Assembly (NCBI GenBank): GCA_963556495.2
Contig: OY747702.1
Location: 5,542,501 to 5,606,500, forward strand
From: Valencia hispanica
Lineage: Eukaryota > Chordata > Actinopteri > Cyprinodontiformes > Valenciidae
DNA: 64,000 bases
Direction of reading: 5' to 3'
The translations under genes were made by a program, and so were the position numbers. Shown piece by piece: positions 1-10,071 of this stretch. Below the pieces are notes generated by a model. That model made no database searches. It was given only the letters and a program-made list of their open reading frames with translations, and was not told the origin of the DNA. Each line of letters opens with the position of its first letter. Position 1 is the stretch's first letter.

Positions 1-280
1 AAGGCACTCAACAAGAAGTCATTTCAATACATTTATACAAACATTCCAATCATCTAAAAAGTTTCCTATTTAAGGAATCCCAGCAGATTGCGTCAGTCAT
101 TGGTGTGAGGTTGGGCCCCGTTGATGCAGACTTTCCAACCACAGCAATACTTCAGCAATCCCTCATACTGAGCAAGGATGTAGCGACGGTGGAGAGGAAA
201 AACTCCTCTTTAACAGGATGAAACCTCCAACAGAACCAGGCTCAGTATGAGCAGCCATCTGCCACGACCGTCTGGGGGTT
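1..280 (-). repeat. L2 LINE 3' UTR fragment, cut by window edge
   Basis: The segment is the reverse complement of the non-coding tail that ends the L2 copies at 21.9-23.7 kb and 4.3-6.1 kb. It contains the same stretches, such as the 'rolls of GGAATCCCAGCAGATTGCGT' region and the block ending in TCTGGGGGTT. The terminal GAATT-repeat side lies outside the window. The element stops at about 280, where Tc1-like sequence begins. No coding capacity remains. Confidence 0.85.
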
Positions 281-703
281 AAGGGGGACAACTTGTACAA
301 ATCGGTGGCTGACAAATACTTTTTTGCCCCACTGTATAAGGTGTTGTTCTACTACCCAAAGTGACAGTATATACACCACTATTTTAAAGATTTGAGTGGT
401 TGATGTATTTTATACAGAACTAGCATATGATTATAAGAAAACACTTTATGTAAATCTGTAGAACCTGCATTAACAAAGTAATGTAATCACTCGTGTTGTA
501 GTACCTGCTACTACAATGCAATTCTAGTGTGACGAGTACATTTTGTTACACCAGCTTACACAAAGAAAAAACAAACTATTTTGAAATGGCTTTGTATTGC
601 ACCTTTTTTGTACTTTGTTGAACTGGAATAGGTATGAGAGCTGTCAGGACGTTACACCCCCCCCCATAAGGGTTGAGGGTAGTCCATGTCAGAAAGTAAG
701 CCA
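281..703. repeat. Direct repeat copy 1 (Tc1 end plus about 0.35 kb)
   Basis: The block starts with a Tc1-type terminal repeat (AACTTGTACAAATC to GCCCCACTG, then TA) and runs through about 350 bp of AT-rich sequence. It recurs almost unchanged at 2166-2615, offset by about 1.88 kb. The two copies differ by scattered substitutions and a roughly 40-bp indel near the distal end. The pairing suggests a segmental duplication that involved the Tc1 element between them. Confidence 0.8.
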
Positions 704-818
704 CCATGGCAGCATCTGGTTGACTGTCGATGCTTCAAGGTGCAGTGTCCAAAGATTCTCTTCGAACTTGTTCAATGGCAATGAGGACAGATACATTTTT
801 GAAGTTGAGAAATTTATT

Positions 819-2217
819 CAGTGGGGCAAAAAGCTATTTAGCAGCCACCGATTGTACAAGTTGTCCCACTTAAAAATATGAAAGGTCTGGTGAGAGAGGT
901 CTGTAATTCTCATCATAGTTACACTTGAACTGTGAGAGACGGACTGTAAAACAAAAATCCAGAATATCACATTGTATGATTTTTAAAGAATTAATTTGTA
1001 TAATGGTGCAGAAAATAAGTGTTTAGCAACTACAAACTAAGCCCCCACATACCTGTTACTACTTCTTTAAGAAGCTCTTCTATCCTCCACTGGTTTAACT
1101 GTATTAATGGCACCTGTTTTAACTCGATATCTGTATAATAGACACCTGTCCACACCTTCAAACTGTCAGATTCCAGCCCCGACCATGGCCAACCCAAAGA
1201 GCTGTCTAACTACACCAGGGACAAGATTGTACACCGGCACAAGACTGGGATGAGCCAATCTACAATAAGCAAGCAGTTTGGTAAGAAGATATCAACTGTT
1301 TAAGCAATTATTAGGAGATGGACTGGACGACTGATCTGTATTGAGAAAAGGAGGAATGGGGCCATGTATTGTGATATTTTGGACAAAAACCTACTACCAT
1401 AAGTGAGAGCATTAAAGATGAAATATGGTTGGATCTTCCAGCATGACAATGATCCCAAACACACTGCTCAGGTAATAAAGGAGTGGGTACATAAAAAGCA
1501 TTTCAAGTTATGGAGTGGCCTAGCCAGTCTCCAGACCTCAATCCAATAGAGAATCTGTGGAGGGAGTAGAAAGTCCATGTTGCCCAGCGAGAGCACCAAA
1601 ACATTACAGCTCTAGAGAAGATGTGTGGAAGAAAAGGCCAAAATACCAGCTACAGTGTTTGCAAACCAGGTGAAGACCTACAGGAAACTTTTGACCTCTG
1701 TCATTGCCAACCAAGGTTACATCACAAAAGATTGAAGGGAACTTTTGTCATTGGCCAAATACTTATTTTCGGTACCATTATACAAATAAATTCTTTAAAA
1801 ATCATAAAATGTGATTTCCTGGAATTTTTTTAACATTCTCTCAAAGTGTACATATGATATAAATTAGACCTCATCTTTTTAAGTGGGACAACTTGCACAA
1901 ATCAGTGGCTGACAAATACTCTTGGCCCCACTGTATAAACTGTTCTACAAACCAGGTGAAGACCTACAGGAAACTTTTGACCTCTGTCATTGCCAACCAA
2001 GGTTACATTACAAAGGATTGAAGGGAACTTTTGTCATTGGCCAAATACTTATTTTCGGTACCATTATACAAATAAATTCTTTAAAAATCATAAAATGTGA
2101 TTTCCTGGATTTTTTTTAACATTCTCTCAAAGTGTACATATGATAAAAATTAGACCTCATCTTTTTAAGTGGGACAACTTGCACAAATCTGGCTGACAAA
2201 TACTCTTGGCCCCACTG
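819..2217 (+). mobile_element. Tc1/mariner transposon, decayed
   Basis: The ends form an imperfect inverted repeat (CAGTGGGGC at 819, GCCCCACTG ending at 2217), each continuing into a match around ACAAGTTGTCCCACTTAAA. The right end is followed by TA; the left flank is TT, so the TA duplication has decayed on that side. Inside, translation gives a helix-turn-helix-like start (about 1190-1340) and the DDE core. This includes [10 protein letters not shown] around 1443-1475, which holds the second catalytic Asp, and [15 protein letters not shown] around 1517-1560, which holds the third acidic residue. Stops, frameshifts and a missing middle section rule out function. In intact elements the roughly 340-residue transposase cuts and pastes DNA at TA sites. 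Confidence 0.85.
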
Positions 2218-2233
2218 TATAAACTGTTCTACT
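1662..2233 (+). repeat. Tandem duplication of about 285 bp inside the Tc1 right end
   Basis: The segment 1662-1947, from the last transposase codons through the right terminal repeat, is repeated head-to-tail at 1948-2233 with few changes. As a result the right terminal repeat occurs twice, ending near 1931 and at 2217. Confidence 0.85.
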
Positions 2234-2615
2234 ACCCAAAGTGACAGTATACACCACTATTTTAAAGATTTGAGTGGTTGATGTATTTTATACAGAACTA
2301 GCATATGATTATAAGAAAACACTTTATGTAAATCTGTAGAACTTGCATTAACAAAGTAATGTAATCACTCATGTTGTAGTACCTGCTACTGCAATGCAAT
2401 GCTGTTGTGACAAGTACATTTTGTTACACCAGCTTACACAAAGAAAAAACAAACTATTTTGAAATGGCTTTGTATTGCACCTTTTTTGTACTTTGTTGAA
2501 CTGGAATAGGTATGAGAGCTGTCAGGACGTTACCCCCCACCCATCCATAATATGAAAATCTTAAAAGCCTGTTTTTCAAAAGTGTTAAGGTTAGCGCATG
2601 TCAGAAAGTAAGCCA
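2166..2615. repeat. Direct repeat copy 2
   Basis: This is the partner of 281-703. It begins with the outer Tc1 right end and continues with the same 350-bp unique-looking sequence, ending at the shared CATGTCAGAAAGTAAGCCA. Confidence 0.8.
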
Positions 2616-3189
2616 ATTGCTTTGTAGTGCACCTTTGTTGGGTGTGTAGAAAAAAACCACACATGCCTCATAATTACAACCTCTGTAATCCATAATACTG
2701 TTTTTCTAAAATGCCATTTACCATAATATCTTTAAGATGAGAATTCAGTCAGACCTAGAGATTTCTGAAATGCATTGCCTTAAAGATTTTTTTTTCTACC
2801 TTGTTTACAAAAATGTGCTTTTATTTTGAAACACAATGATAATCAGGTTTTATTTAGCCTTAGGTCATTACATTACAGATATTTCATTAATGGTGTATTT
2901 CTGTAAATAATATTGCTTAATTTGGGGAAAGGTTTTGTCTCCTGTTTTTATCCATGATCCCTTTCACACCAGACACTAATATCTGTCCTGAGGAATCCAA
3001 GCACATCTGGACAGCACTAATTCCATTATTAAACATAAACATTTTTGAGGAAGTTGTCATGCAGACCTTTCAGAGGTAGCAAGACGGTAAAAAAGCACCA
3101 CCAGATGCTAAGTAGACTCCACATATTGTCTAAAAAACACTATCTGTTTTTGAAACAAAGTGACACAACTAGGTGCTAACTGAACTAAT
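2616..3189. other. AT-rich spacer, nothing recognised
   Basis: This stretch of about 570 bases is AT-rich, has no open frame of note, and shows no repeat I could match elsewhere in the window. It separates the duplicated Tc1 block from the first Rex3 segment. Confidence 0.4.
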
Positions 3190-3794
3190 GCAAGTCCACA
3201 CAACACATGTAGACTTGTTGGGTGAACTCCTGCACCTTCCAGGACCCGGTGGACGAAATGTGTAGTTGGAACACACTCTGCGATTCCCTTTTTTAAATAG
3301 AGGGACCACCATCCTGGTCTCTAATCCAGGGGAACTGCCCCCAGTGGCCATCGAAAACTGCAGAGCCCCGTCAACCAAAAGCCCCACAATTTCATCCACA
3401 GAGGAGCTTTTTAAACCACCTCAGTGATCTCAGCATCAGAGATTGGATATCCCATTCCAAAGTCCCCAGGCTCTGTTTTCACATTGGAATATGTGCTGGT
3501 GGAATTAAAGAGGTCTTCGAAATAGTGTGGCCACTGACCTACGACATCCCGAGTCGAGGTCAGCAGTGGCCACAGCTCCAGTCAGCCGCTTTGACAACAT
3601 GGTCCACTCTGATTCGAAGCCCCACTGCCTTCCTCGGAACATGCCTGACATGAGACTCCATCATACTTTCAAAGCATACCCTCACAATACATTTGGGTCT
3701 GCCAGGGCTGACAAGCAACCTCCCTCACCATCGGAACCACCTCAAGACCAGGTAATGGTCAGTGGACAGTTCCGCCTATCCCTTCACCCGAGTG
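3190..3794 (-). mobile_element. Rex3-A (RTE clade LINE), segment 1
   Basis: This is a diverged reverse-strand Rex3 copy that aligns with the better-preserved copy at 51.5-54.2 kb. It includes the FKKG-and-VCSNY stretch of the reverse transcriptase and the linker toward the endonuclease. About 300 bp are missing near 3524 relative to that copy. The segment breaks at ...CACCCGAGTG (3794). The next Rex3 bases, TCCAAAACATG, appear at 12138, directly after the Rex1 tail, so the Rex1 element split this copy. Confidence 0.8.
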
Positions 3795-4332
3795 GAGACA
3801 GAGAAAGAAGAAGTTCAAGCCATCTCTTCCATCGATCATAATGGGCAACGTAAGATCACTGGCTAACAAGATGGATGAACTCCAAGCCCTTACAAGGACG
3901 CAGCCAGAGTACCGTGAATGCAGAGCTATGTGTTTTAACTGAGATGTGGCTGCTGCATCATATCCCCGACTCAAACGTCTGTCTGCCAGGCTTCCTGACT
4001 GTACGAGCAGACTGAGATCTGAAGATGAGCAGGAAAAGAAAAGGTGGTGGAGTAGCAGTGCTTGTCAACCACAGATGGTGTCATCCAGGACATGTTACTG
4101 TGAAGTGTCGTTTCGGCAGCCCAGATGTCGAACTCTTGGCAGTGAGTTTTCGTCCATATTATTTACCAAGAGTTCACCAGTGTAATTTTGGCAGTTGTTT
4201 ACATTCCACCTTCAGCCGTTGCGGACACTGCATGTGATGTAATCAGTTCCGTTGTTGCTAAGCTACAGACACAGCACCCCAATGCATTTGTGGCAATATC
4301 TGGTGATTTTAATCATGCCTCGCTCTCTACTA
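3795..4332 (+). pseudogene. Rex1 LINE endonuclease, part 1
   Basis: Translation gives GNVRSLANKMDEL near 3842, the conserved start of an APE-type endonuclease, then an FTEMWL-like segment bearing the catalytic Glu, a GGGVAVLVN strand, DVELLAVSFRPYYLPREF, and ISGDFNHASLS at about 4295-4330. This is the apurinic-endonuclease domain of Rex1, which nicks target DNA for target-primed reverse transcription. The frame is broken by a stop near 3940 and several frameshifts. The copy is 5'-truncated and ends abruptly where an L2 entered; the next endonuclease codons resume at 6103. Confidence 0.82.
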
Positions 4333-6102
4333 TTCAACTCAGTTTGTTTATATAGCACCAATTCACAACAGATGTCATCTCAAGGCACTTAACAAGAAGT
4401 CATTTCAATACATTTATACAAACATTCCAATCAGTTAAAAAGTTTCCTATTTAAAGAATCCCAGCATATTGCGTCAGTCATTGGCGTGAGGTTGGGCAGA
4501 CTTTCCAACCACAGCAATCCTTCAGCAATCCCTCATACTGAGCAAGCATGTAGCGACGGTGGACAGGAAAAACTCCCCTTTAACAGGAAGAAACCTCCAA
4601 CAGAACCAGGCTCAGTAGGAGCGGCCATCTGCCATGACCGTCTGGGGGTTTGAGAAGACAGAGCAGAGACACAGAAGGAACAGAAGATCTGATATAAGAG
4701 TACTTTCTATGTTACAGAAAGTAAAAAGTTGATAACGGGACACAGTGGATGTTCAATTACTCTGCACCATCCCAGTCGATGCCCCCCGTCCAACAGGGCA
4801 TTGCAGCCAAGCAGGATACCAGACCAGGTATATCTTCTAGGGAGGGAAAAACACTGAGAAAATAAAGTTAACAGTCGAAATAACAATGTACTGTAATACA
4901 ACTGGAGAGTCATAGGAAAAAAGGAAGTAGCAGAGTGAAGAAAATTGGTTAGTCTGTCCTCCAGCAGCCTAAGCCTATTGCAGCATAACTACAGAGATAG
5001 CTCAGGATGACCTTAGCCACTCTAACTATAAGCTTTATCAAAAAAGCAAGTAAACCTGCAGTCTGAGAGGGAAGTGCTCTGTTAGGAACATATGGAACAA
5101 TTAGATCTCTGATGTATGATGGTGCTTGATTATCAAGGGCTTTGTTTGTAAGAAGAAGGATCTTAAATTCTATTCTTGATTTAACAGGGAGCCAATGAAG
5201 GGAAGCTAAAACAGGAGAAATGTGATCTCTCTTTTTAATATTCATCAGAACTCTTGGTGCCGCATTTTGAATCAACGGAAGGCTTTTAATGGCATTTTGT
5301 GGACTTCCTGAAAGTAGAGAATTACAATAGTCCAGCCTTGAGGTAACAAATGCATGGACTAGTTTCTCAGTATCACTCCTGGACAGAATGTTTCTAATTT
5401 TAGAAATATTCCAGAGGTGAAAGAAAGAAATCCTAGAAACCTGTTTAATATGGGATTTGAATGTCAATTCTTGGTCAAAAATAACGCAGAGGTTCTTTAC
5501 GCTATTACTGGGGGCCAATTTAATGCCATCCAGATGAAGTGATTGACTAATCAGTTTCTGTTTAAGAACTTCTGATCCAAAGACAGCAACTTCTGTCTTG
5601 TCAGAATTTAAAAGCAAAAAGTTTATGGTCATCCATGTTTTTATGTCTTCCAGACATGCCTGTAATCTACCTAACTGACTGGGTTCATCAGGATTTATGG
5701 ATAAATATAGTTGTGCATCATCTGCATAGCTGTGGAAATTTATCCCATGCTGTCTAATGATTCTACCAATTGGGAGCATATATATGGTGAAAAGAATTGG
5801 TCCAAGCACAGAACCCTGTGGAACTCCACAAGTAACCCTTGAGAGTGAAGAAGATTTATCATTTAGATGAACAAACTGGAATCTATCAGACAAATAGGAT
5901 TTAAACCAGCCTAGTGCTGTTCCTTTGATCATCCCTGCAACATGTTCAAGCCTTTCTAAGAGAATATTATGATTGACTGTGTCAAAAGCAGCACTGAGAT
6001 CTAACAAAACCAGAACCGACACAAGTCTTTTATCTGAGGCCATGAGAATATCATTAGTAACCTTCACCAGTGCTGTTTCAGTGCTATGATGAGCTCTAAA
6101 AC
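4333..6102 (-). mobile_element. L2 LINE inserted in Rex1
   Basis: This is a reverse-strand, 5'-truncated L2. Its 3' end (GAATT-type tail, ATATAGC-CCAATTCACAACAG on this strand) lies at 4333-4400. The non-coding tail extends to about 4900 and the RT-coding part to 6102. The left flank ends in the Rex1 codons for GDFNHASLST and the right flank starts with Rex1 codons for LPTFQQF, so the insertion point falls inside the endonuclease domain of Rex1. Confidence 0.9.
4949..6067 (-). pseudogene. L2 reverse transcriptase fragment
   Basis: A 372-codon open frame carries RT motif A ([11 protein letters not shown]), motif B (GVPQGSVLGPILF) and the catalytic YADD of motif C (SYADDAQLY), followed by the thumb and C-terminal region to PNRALPSQTAGL. 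The endonuclease and the first RT motifs are absent because the copy is 5'-truncated. After QTAGL the frame enters a run that reads FLIKLIVRV instead of the normal C terminus, because about 130 bp are missing. The copy at 21.9-23.7 kb has the same deletion. The frame is open but not a functional gene. Confidence 0.85.
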
Positions 6103-6268
6103 CTCACTTCCAACATTTCAACAGTTTGTCAGCTGCTCTACGAGAGAAAACAGGACCTTGGATTTGTTTTATGCAAATGTAAAGGATTCATACATGTCCA
6201 AACCAAGACCTCCTTTGGGACAATCGGATCACAATCTTGTTTTTCTCTGTTCAGAATATAAACCAGTT
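6103..6268 (+). pseudogene. Rex1 endonuclease, part 2
   Basis: Translation reads SLPTFQQFVSCSTREN, then RTLDLFYANVKD, then PPLGQSDHNLVFL and EYKPV. The SDHNLV segment is the C-terminal catalytic Asp-His motif of APE endonucleases. It joins in sense to the Rex1 part ending at 4332 and to the part resuming after 10087. The last 16 bases (6253-6268) are the target-site duplication of the following LINE insertion. Confidence 0.85.
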
Positions 6269-6325
6269 CATAGAGTACACTATACAGGTCAACGAATGTT
6301 TAGGATGGGTTTTACATAGTCTAAT

Positions 6326-6700
6326 ACCTGCTTACAATGCACAAGCAATATACCAGATACTTATGTTCATGTGCTTTGGTTCTGTCCACCTGTTAAGAAA
6401 TTTTGGTGCCAGATATGTGAGGACTTATCAAAGTGTCTGAAATGTAACATCCCACCATCTCCCTCAATTTGCCTGTTAGGAAATTTAAATGATGTAACCA
6501 TGGACACAAAGTCAGTTCTAATGGTTCACATTGCCTTATGCATCGCTAAGAAAACTATCCTCCTGAACTGGAAAAATAAAAAAGCTCTTAATATTAATCA
6601 GTATAGAAATCTCTTGTTGGACCATATTGGTCTTGAGACGGCCTCTGGCTCCATATCTGATCAATCTCTCTGGGCTCCTTTGATCGGCTCCATCACCTAG
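6326..6700 (+). pseudogene. Tx1/L1-type ORF2 C-terminal domain
   Basis: The frame encodes a Cys-rich finger of the C-x2-C...H...C type (TCLQC..., then VHVLWFC), followed by VKKFWCQICEDLSK and a helical tail ending SDQSLWAPLIGSIT before TAG at 6698-6700. This is the usual C terminus of L1/Tx1 ORF2 proteins, thought to help RNA binding. Endonuclease and RT domains are absent because of 5' truncation. A related C terminus occurs at 20.1-20.5 kb. Confidence 0.75.
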
Positions 6701-9560
6701 TGGGGGTGGGGGGCACTTGGTTTTGTCGTTTGGGACACTGTTGCTGATGTGGGGGTTTTGGGGTTGGAGGCGTCTGGGGGGGACCCCGGGGGGTGGGATC
6801 ACTGGGCGGATGGGGCGCTGGACGTCGTGGCCGGCCTGGGGTTGGGCTTTGGGTGGTGACTCCTGATGGCTGCATGCGGTGCCTTGGGGGGGTTGGACTG
6901 GCGGACATGGGTTACTGGCCTGGTGGCCGTGCTGCGCCTGGGTAGGGTCTGGGGTGGGCCTGGGGATTCAGGGCTCGGGGGCGCCGCGCCCCCTAGCTGT
7001 GGTCCTGGCTGGGGATCGGCCGGCGTGGGGTCTCTGTTGGCTGTGGGGGTCATGTGCAGCCGCCTCTCTCTTTTTCTCTGGGCCGATTGTCAACGCCAGT
7101 CCCTGTATGGCGTCTCGCCTTGTTTGCTGGTTGGGGTGCCTGGCTGCTGGTCGCGGCGGCTGGGTGTCCTTTTTTGCACTGGACTTGGCTCCTGGGTCTT
7201 GGTCTTTGTGTGGGGCGCTGGGGTTAGGCATTTGGCCGGGTTCGGTCGGACTTGCGGGTGGACTGGCCGGGTGGTGGGCGTGCAGGGCAGGTGGGTGGGG
7301 CGCTGGGTTTGGTCTCCTGCCGGGCCGTTGAGCAACAGTGGTTGCTCCACAAAGAATGAGGCTGGTGGATGTCGGCCTGGTGGGCCGGCCTGCTCCTTGT
7401 CTGGGCAGGTACGTCGACGTGGTTCGGGCTACGGGGGCCTCCGGTGTGCGGGTGGCGCTGGGGGCCTCCTTTGCTGGCGGGGAGGCTGCTGCTGTGTAGC
7501 GACAGGTGCTCTCCCCCTACGAGGGCACTTGGACGGGGGTGTGCGGGAGGGGGGGGGGGGGGTGGTTAGCGAACTCAACCTGGGTGTCTAGTGTCTTTTG
7601 TGTTTTGAGAGTAGAGCGAATGTCAGGGTGGGTTTAGTTCCCCTTCTGGGATGGGGCTGGGGGGACTGCCTTGGGGTCCGTGGGGCTTTGTGGTGCTGTG
7701 GCCGTGGGCCCAGGGTCGAACGTGCCATGGCCTCCCTCCCCTGGTGGATCCCGGTGAACAGCGGTGCCTATTGGGGTCAGCGATGCCTATTGGGGTCAGT
7801 GGGGGAGCTGGCTCCCTGGGAAGACATTTTGTCTCCCAGTCCTTCCCTCCCCATCCCTGGACACCTCTGTCCACCCGCTCCATCACTTTACCACTCATAT
7901 AGGGTCTTGGGGCATGGGCACATCACTGGGGTGTGAGGAGGGGCTTCCCTCCTCGCTATCCCGTGGTGTCCTGGGTCCCAATTTTAATATACAACTTAGA
8001 CATTCCCACTTATAACATTCTCACGCGACACATATGTAGGGACTTTGGGGTGGGCACACTTTTCGGCATCCAGAGGGGGAGCGGTACAATCAGCTTCACC
8101 TCTGGTGCCGGTGCCCATTGTTAAACCACATATAGACACTGAGGGCTCGGGGTGGGGGTTGGGGGATGTGTGGCTGCCTTCCCCACATCCGACCCCTCTG
8201 TTTTAAATGCACATTATAACAACACGCATCAACACCATACTCGAGCGGGAGGATGGAGGCTAGGGGTCTTTTCACACCCCTGTTCGCTACGGGCCATCAG
8301 GGGTTGGGGTCCGGAGGAGGACAGGCGGTCTGGTCGGGGTCCTGGGCTGTCGGGCTGCTTTGCCACTGTGGGGCCCTTGGTGGTCTGCTTGTCTCCGTCC
8401 TAGAAGGTAGGGGGTCCACCTCCCGGGTCCGGGGGCTGGTGGCTCTACTGGGTCATCGGTACCTGGGAGCATAAAGTTTGCATGGGGTGTGTGAGTGAGG
8501 GTACAGCGTCATTTTTTTGGGTGTCTTGGTGAGCCAGTGAGGATGTATGGGTTTAAGAGGGAGGGAACGTATGACTGTGTCTGTATGTCTTTGTCTACCT
8601 GTCAGGTTGGATCTTGGTCTGCGCCCTCGCCTCGCGCACCTCAGGCCTTACACTTAATGGGGGCCTATTTCCCCTCCGTCACTCCCCGCCGGTGACGGGG
8701 GCCCCTGCCTGCCGGAGCATCGGTGGTCAATCCGGTTCGGACCTGGTGCGTGCCTGGGGGGGCCGGTGTGTCGGTCGGCCGATGCGCTGGGCCGATATCT
8801 TCCTTTGGTTGGTTGGGGCACCTCTTTTAGAGGTGCCAGGTTTGGGATTGTTGGGTGGTGCCTGCTCGGTGGCTCGGCGGGATGCGGATCCGGCGTCTCT
8901 GCTCGTTTGATCACCTGTTCTGTGCGCACCGTGCGTGGCCGGTTCATTGGCGGGTTGGACTGGCCCTGGCCCTCGTTGGATGCCTGGTCTCGGTGCCCTG
9001 CGTTGCGCAGGATCAGGACCCGGGAGCTGGTACAACTTGGTGTCCAGATGCTGGCTGAGGCCGGCCTGGGGATGCTGTCCGTCCCCTGCGGCTATCGGTG
9101 GGGCGCTGGGATGTTGGCGGTGGGGACTGGCCTAGGGTGGAGGCGGCGCGTGGCGGCCGGCGGCGGCCCCTGCAGTGCCGGGAGCCCCTCGTCGGCCGGT
9201 CCCTTGTCGGGTCACTGCTGGGGGGTGGGGTGCCCCTGGGCCCCGGCTCCCCCGGACCGTTGACCGGACCGTTGACTGGCCCGCCCCGGCGCGGCCGGTT
9301 GCCGGCGGGGCCCGTGGGCTCGTCACTGCTGCCCCCCGGGCCCCTGCATAGTGGCCGCTGGATGTTCCCCTGGGGTTCTCCTTTGCTCCTCTCTTGGGGG
9401 ATGCGGTCGGCCCCGCCCGGGTCCGCCTGGGGCTCTGGCGGTCCTTTGGACGTCTTTGCTCCGATCTCCTTCATGTCTGTAACGATTCCTGGGAGACGGA
9501 TTGATGTCTGCTCACACCAACTATCGAACACTCTTATGGAGAAACCTTATATGCACCAGC
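6701..9560 (+). other. G-rich 3' UTR of the Tx1/L1-type LINE
   Basis: This roughly 2.9-kb stretch is strongly G-biased on the plus strand, with many runs of four or more G and one run of about 14 near 7550. Long open frames occur on both strands because A+T-rich stops are scarce, but none has family-like protein sequence. It lies between the ORF2 stop and the T-rich and A-tailed end of the same LINE, so it is best read as 3' UTR. Many sites could form G-quadruplexes in the RNA. Confidence 0.7.
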
Positions 9561-10071
9561 ATGCTAACACACACACATAGATGTGGGGTCTCTGGTGTTT
9601 AAGGAAATAATAGGAAATCTATTTTTGTGTGATGTGGTTGTGTAATTCTTAGTTCACAATGTTTGGTTGGTTTTGTCGATGTTCCTGTTTTCGTGTGTTT
9701 TGTTTTTCCCCCTCTCTCTGCAGGCCTGTGTGTATGGAGGCAGACTTCAATGTCTTCCTTTGTTTTCTTTGTTCCCCTTCCTCTCTTGTATTTTCAACTT
9801 ACCCTCTCTCTTGACTTTTTGTTTCCTACCTCTCTTCTTCATCTTCCTTCTTTCTTCTCCTTAATTTTCCGTCTCCGTGTCCATAACATCAGGAAATAAA
9901 AACCCCAACAATTCATAATAAAGATTTTTCCCACATATATCAAGTGGAGTACTATAGCAAAAGCTGTACTGCTCCGCTTGTGAAAGTAAATCTGTTGGGC
10001 TTCTACTTGGTACTCAGACACCAATTCTGAGCTCCACACTGCCAAACAGGACACGTTTAGAAAAAAAAAAA

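Larger units (their letters stand above)
6269..10071 (+). mobile_element. Tx1/L1-type LINE, 5'-truncated, with poly(A) tail
   Basis: The element starts with the last part of ORF2, continues into a long G-rich 3' UTR, and ends in an A11 tail at 10061-10071. It is flanked by a perfect 16-bp target-site duplication, AGAATATAAACCAGTT, at 6253-6268 and 10072-10087. Removing the element restores the Rex1 reading EYKPV-VQRQPV across the junction. The poly(A) tail and long duplication are typical of L1-clade target-primed insertion; assignment to Tx1 rather than L1 proper is inferred from the C-terminal protein. Confidence 0.85.

Noticed and set aside
3759..4237. Small overlapping frames as separate genes
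   Set aside because: All fall in the frame-shifted Rex1 endonuclease or the Rex3-A edge.
6866..9580. Many long open frames on both strands in the G-rich block (up to 241 codons)
   Set aside because: Readings are Gly/Trp/Val-rich or Pro/Arg-rich in every frame, with no domain. They result from the scarcity of stop codons in G-rich DNA inside a LINE 3' UTR.
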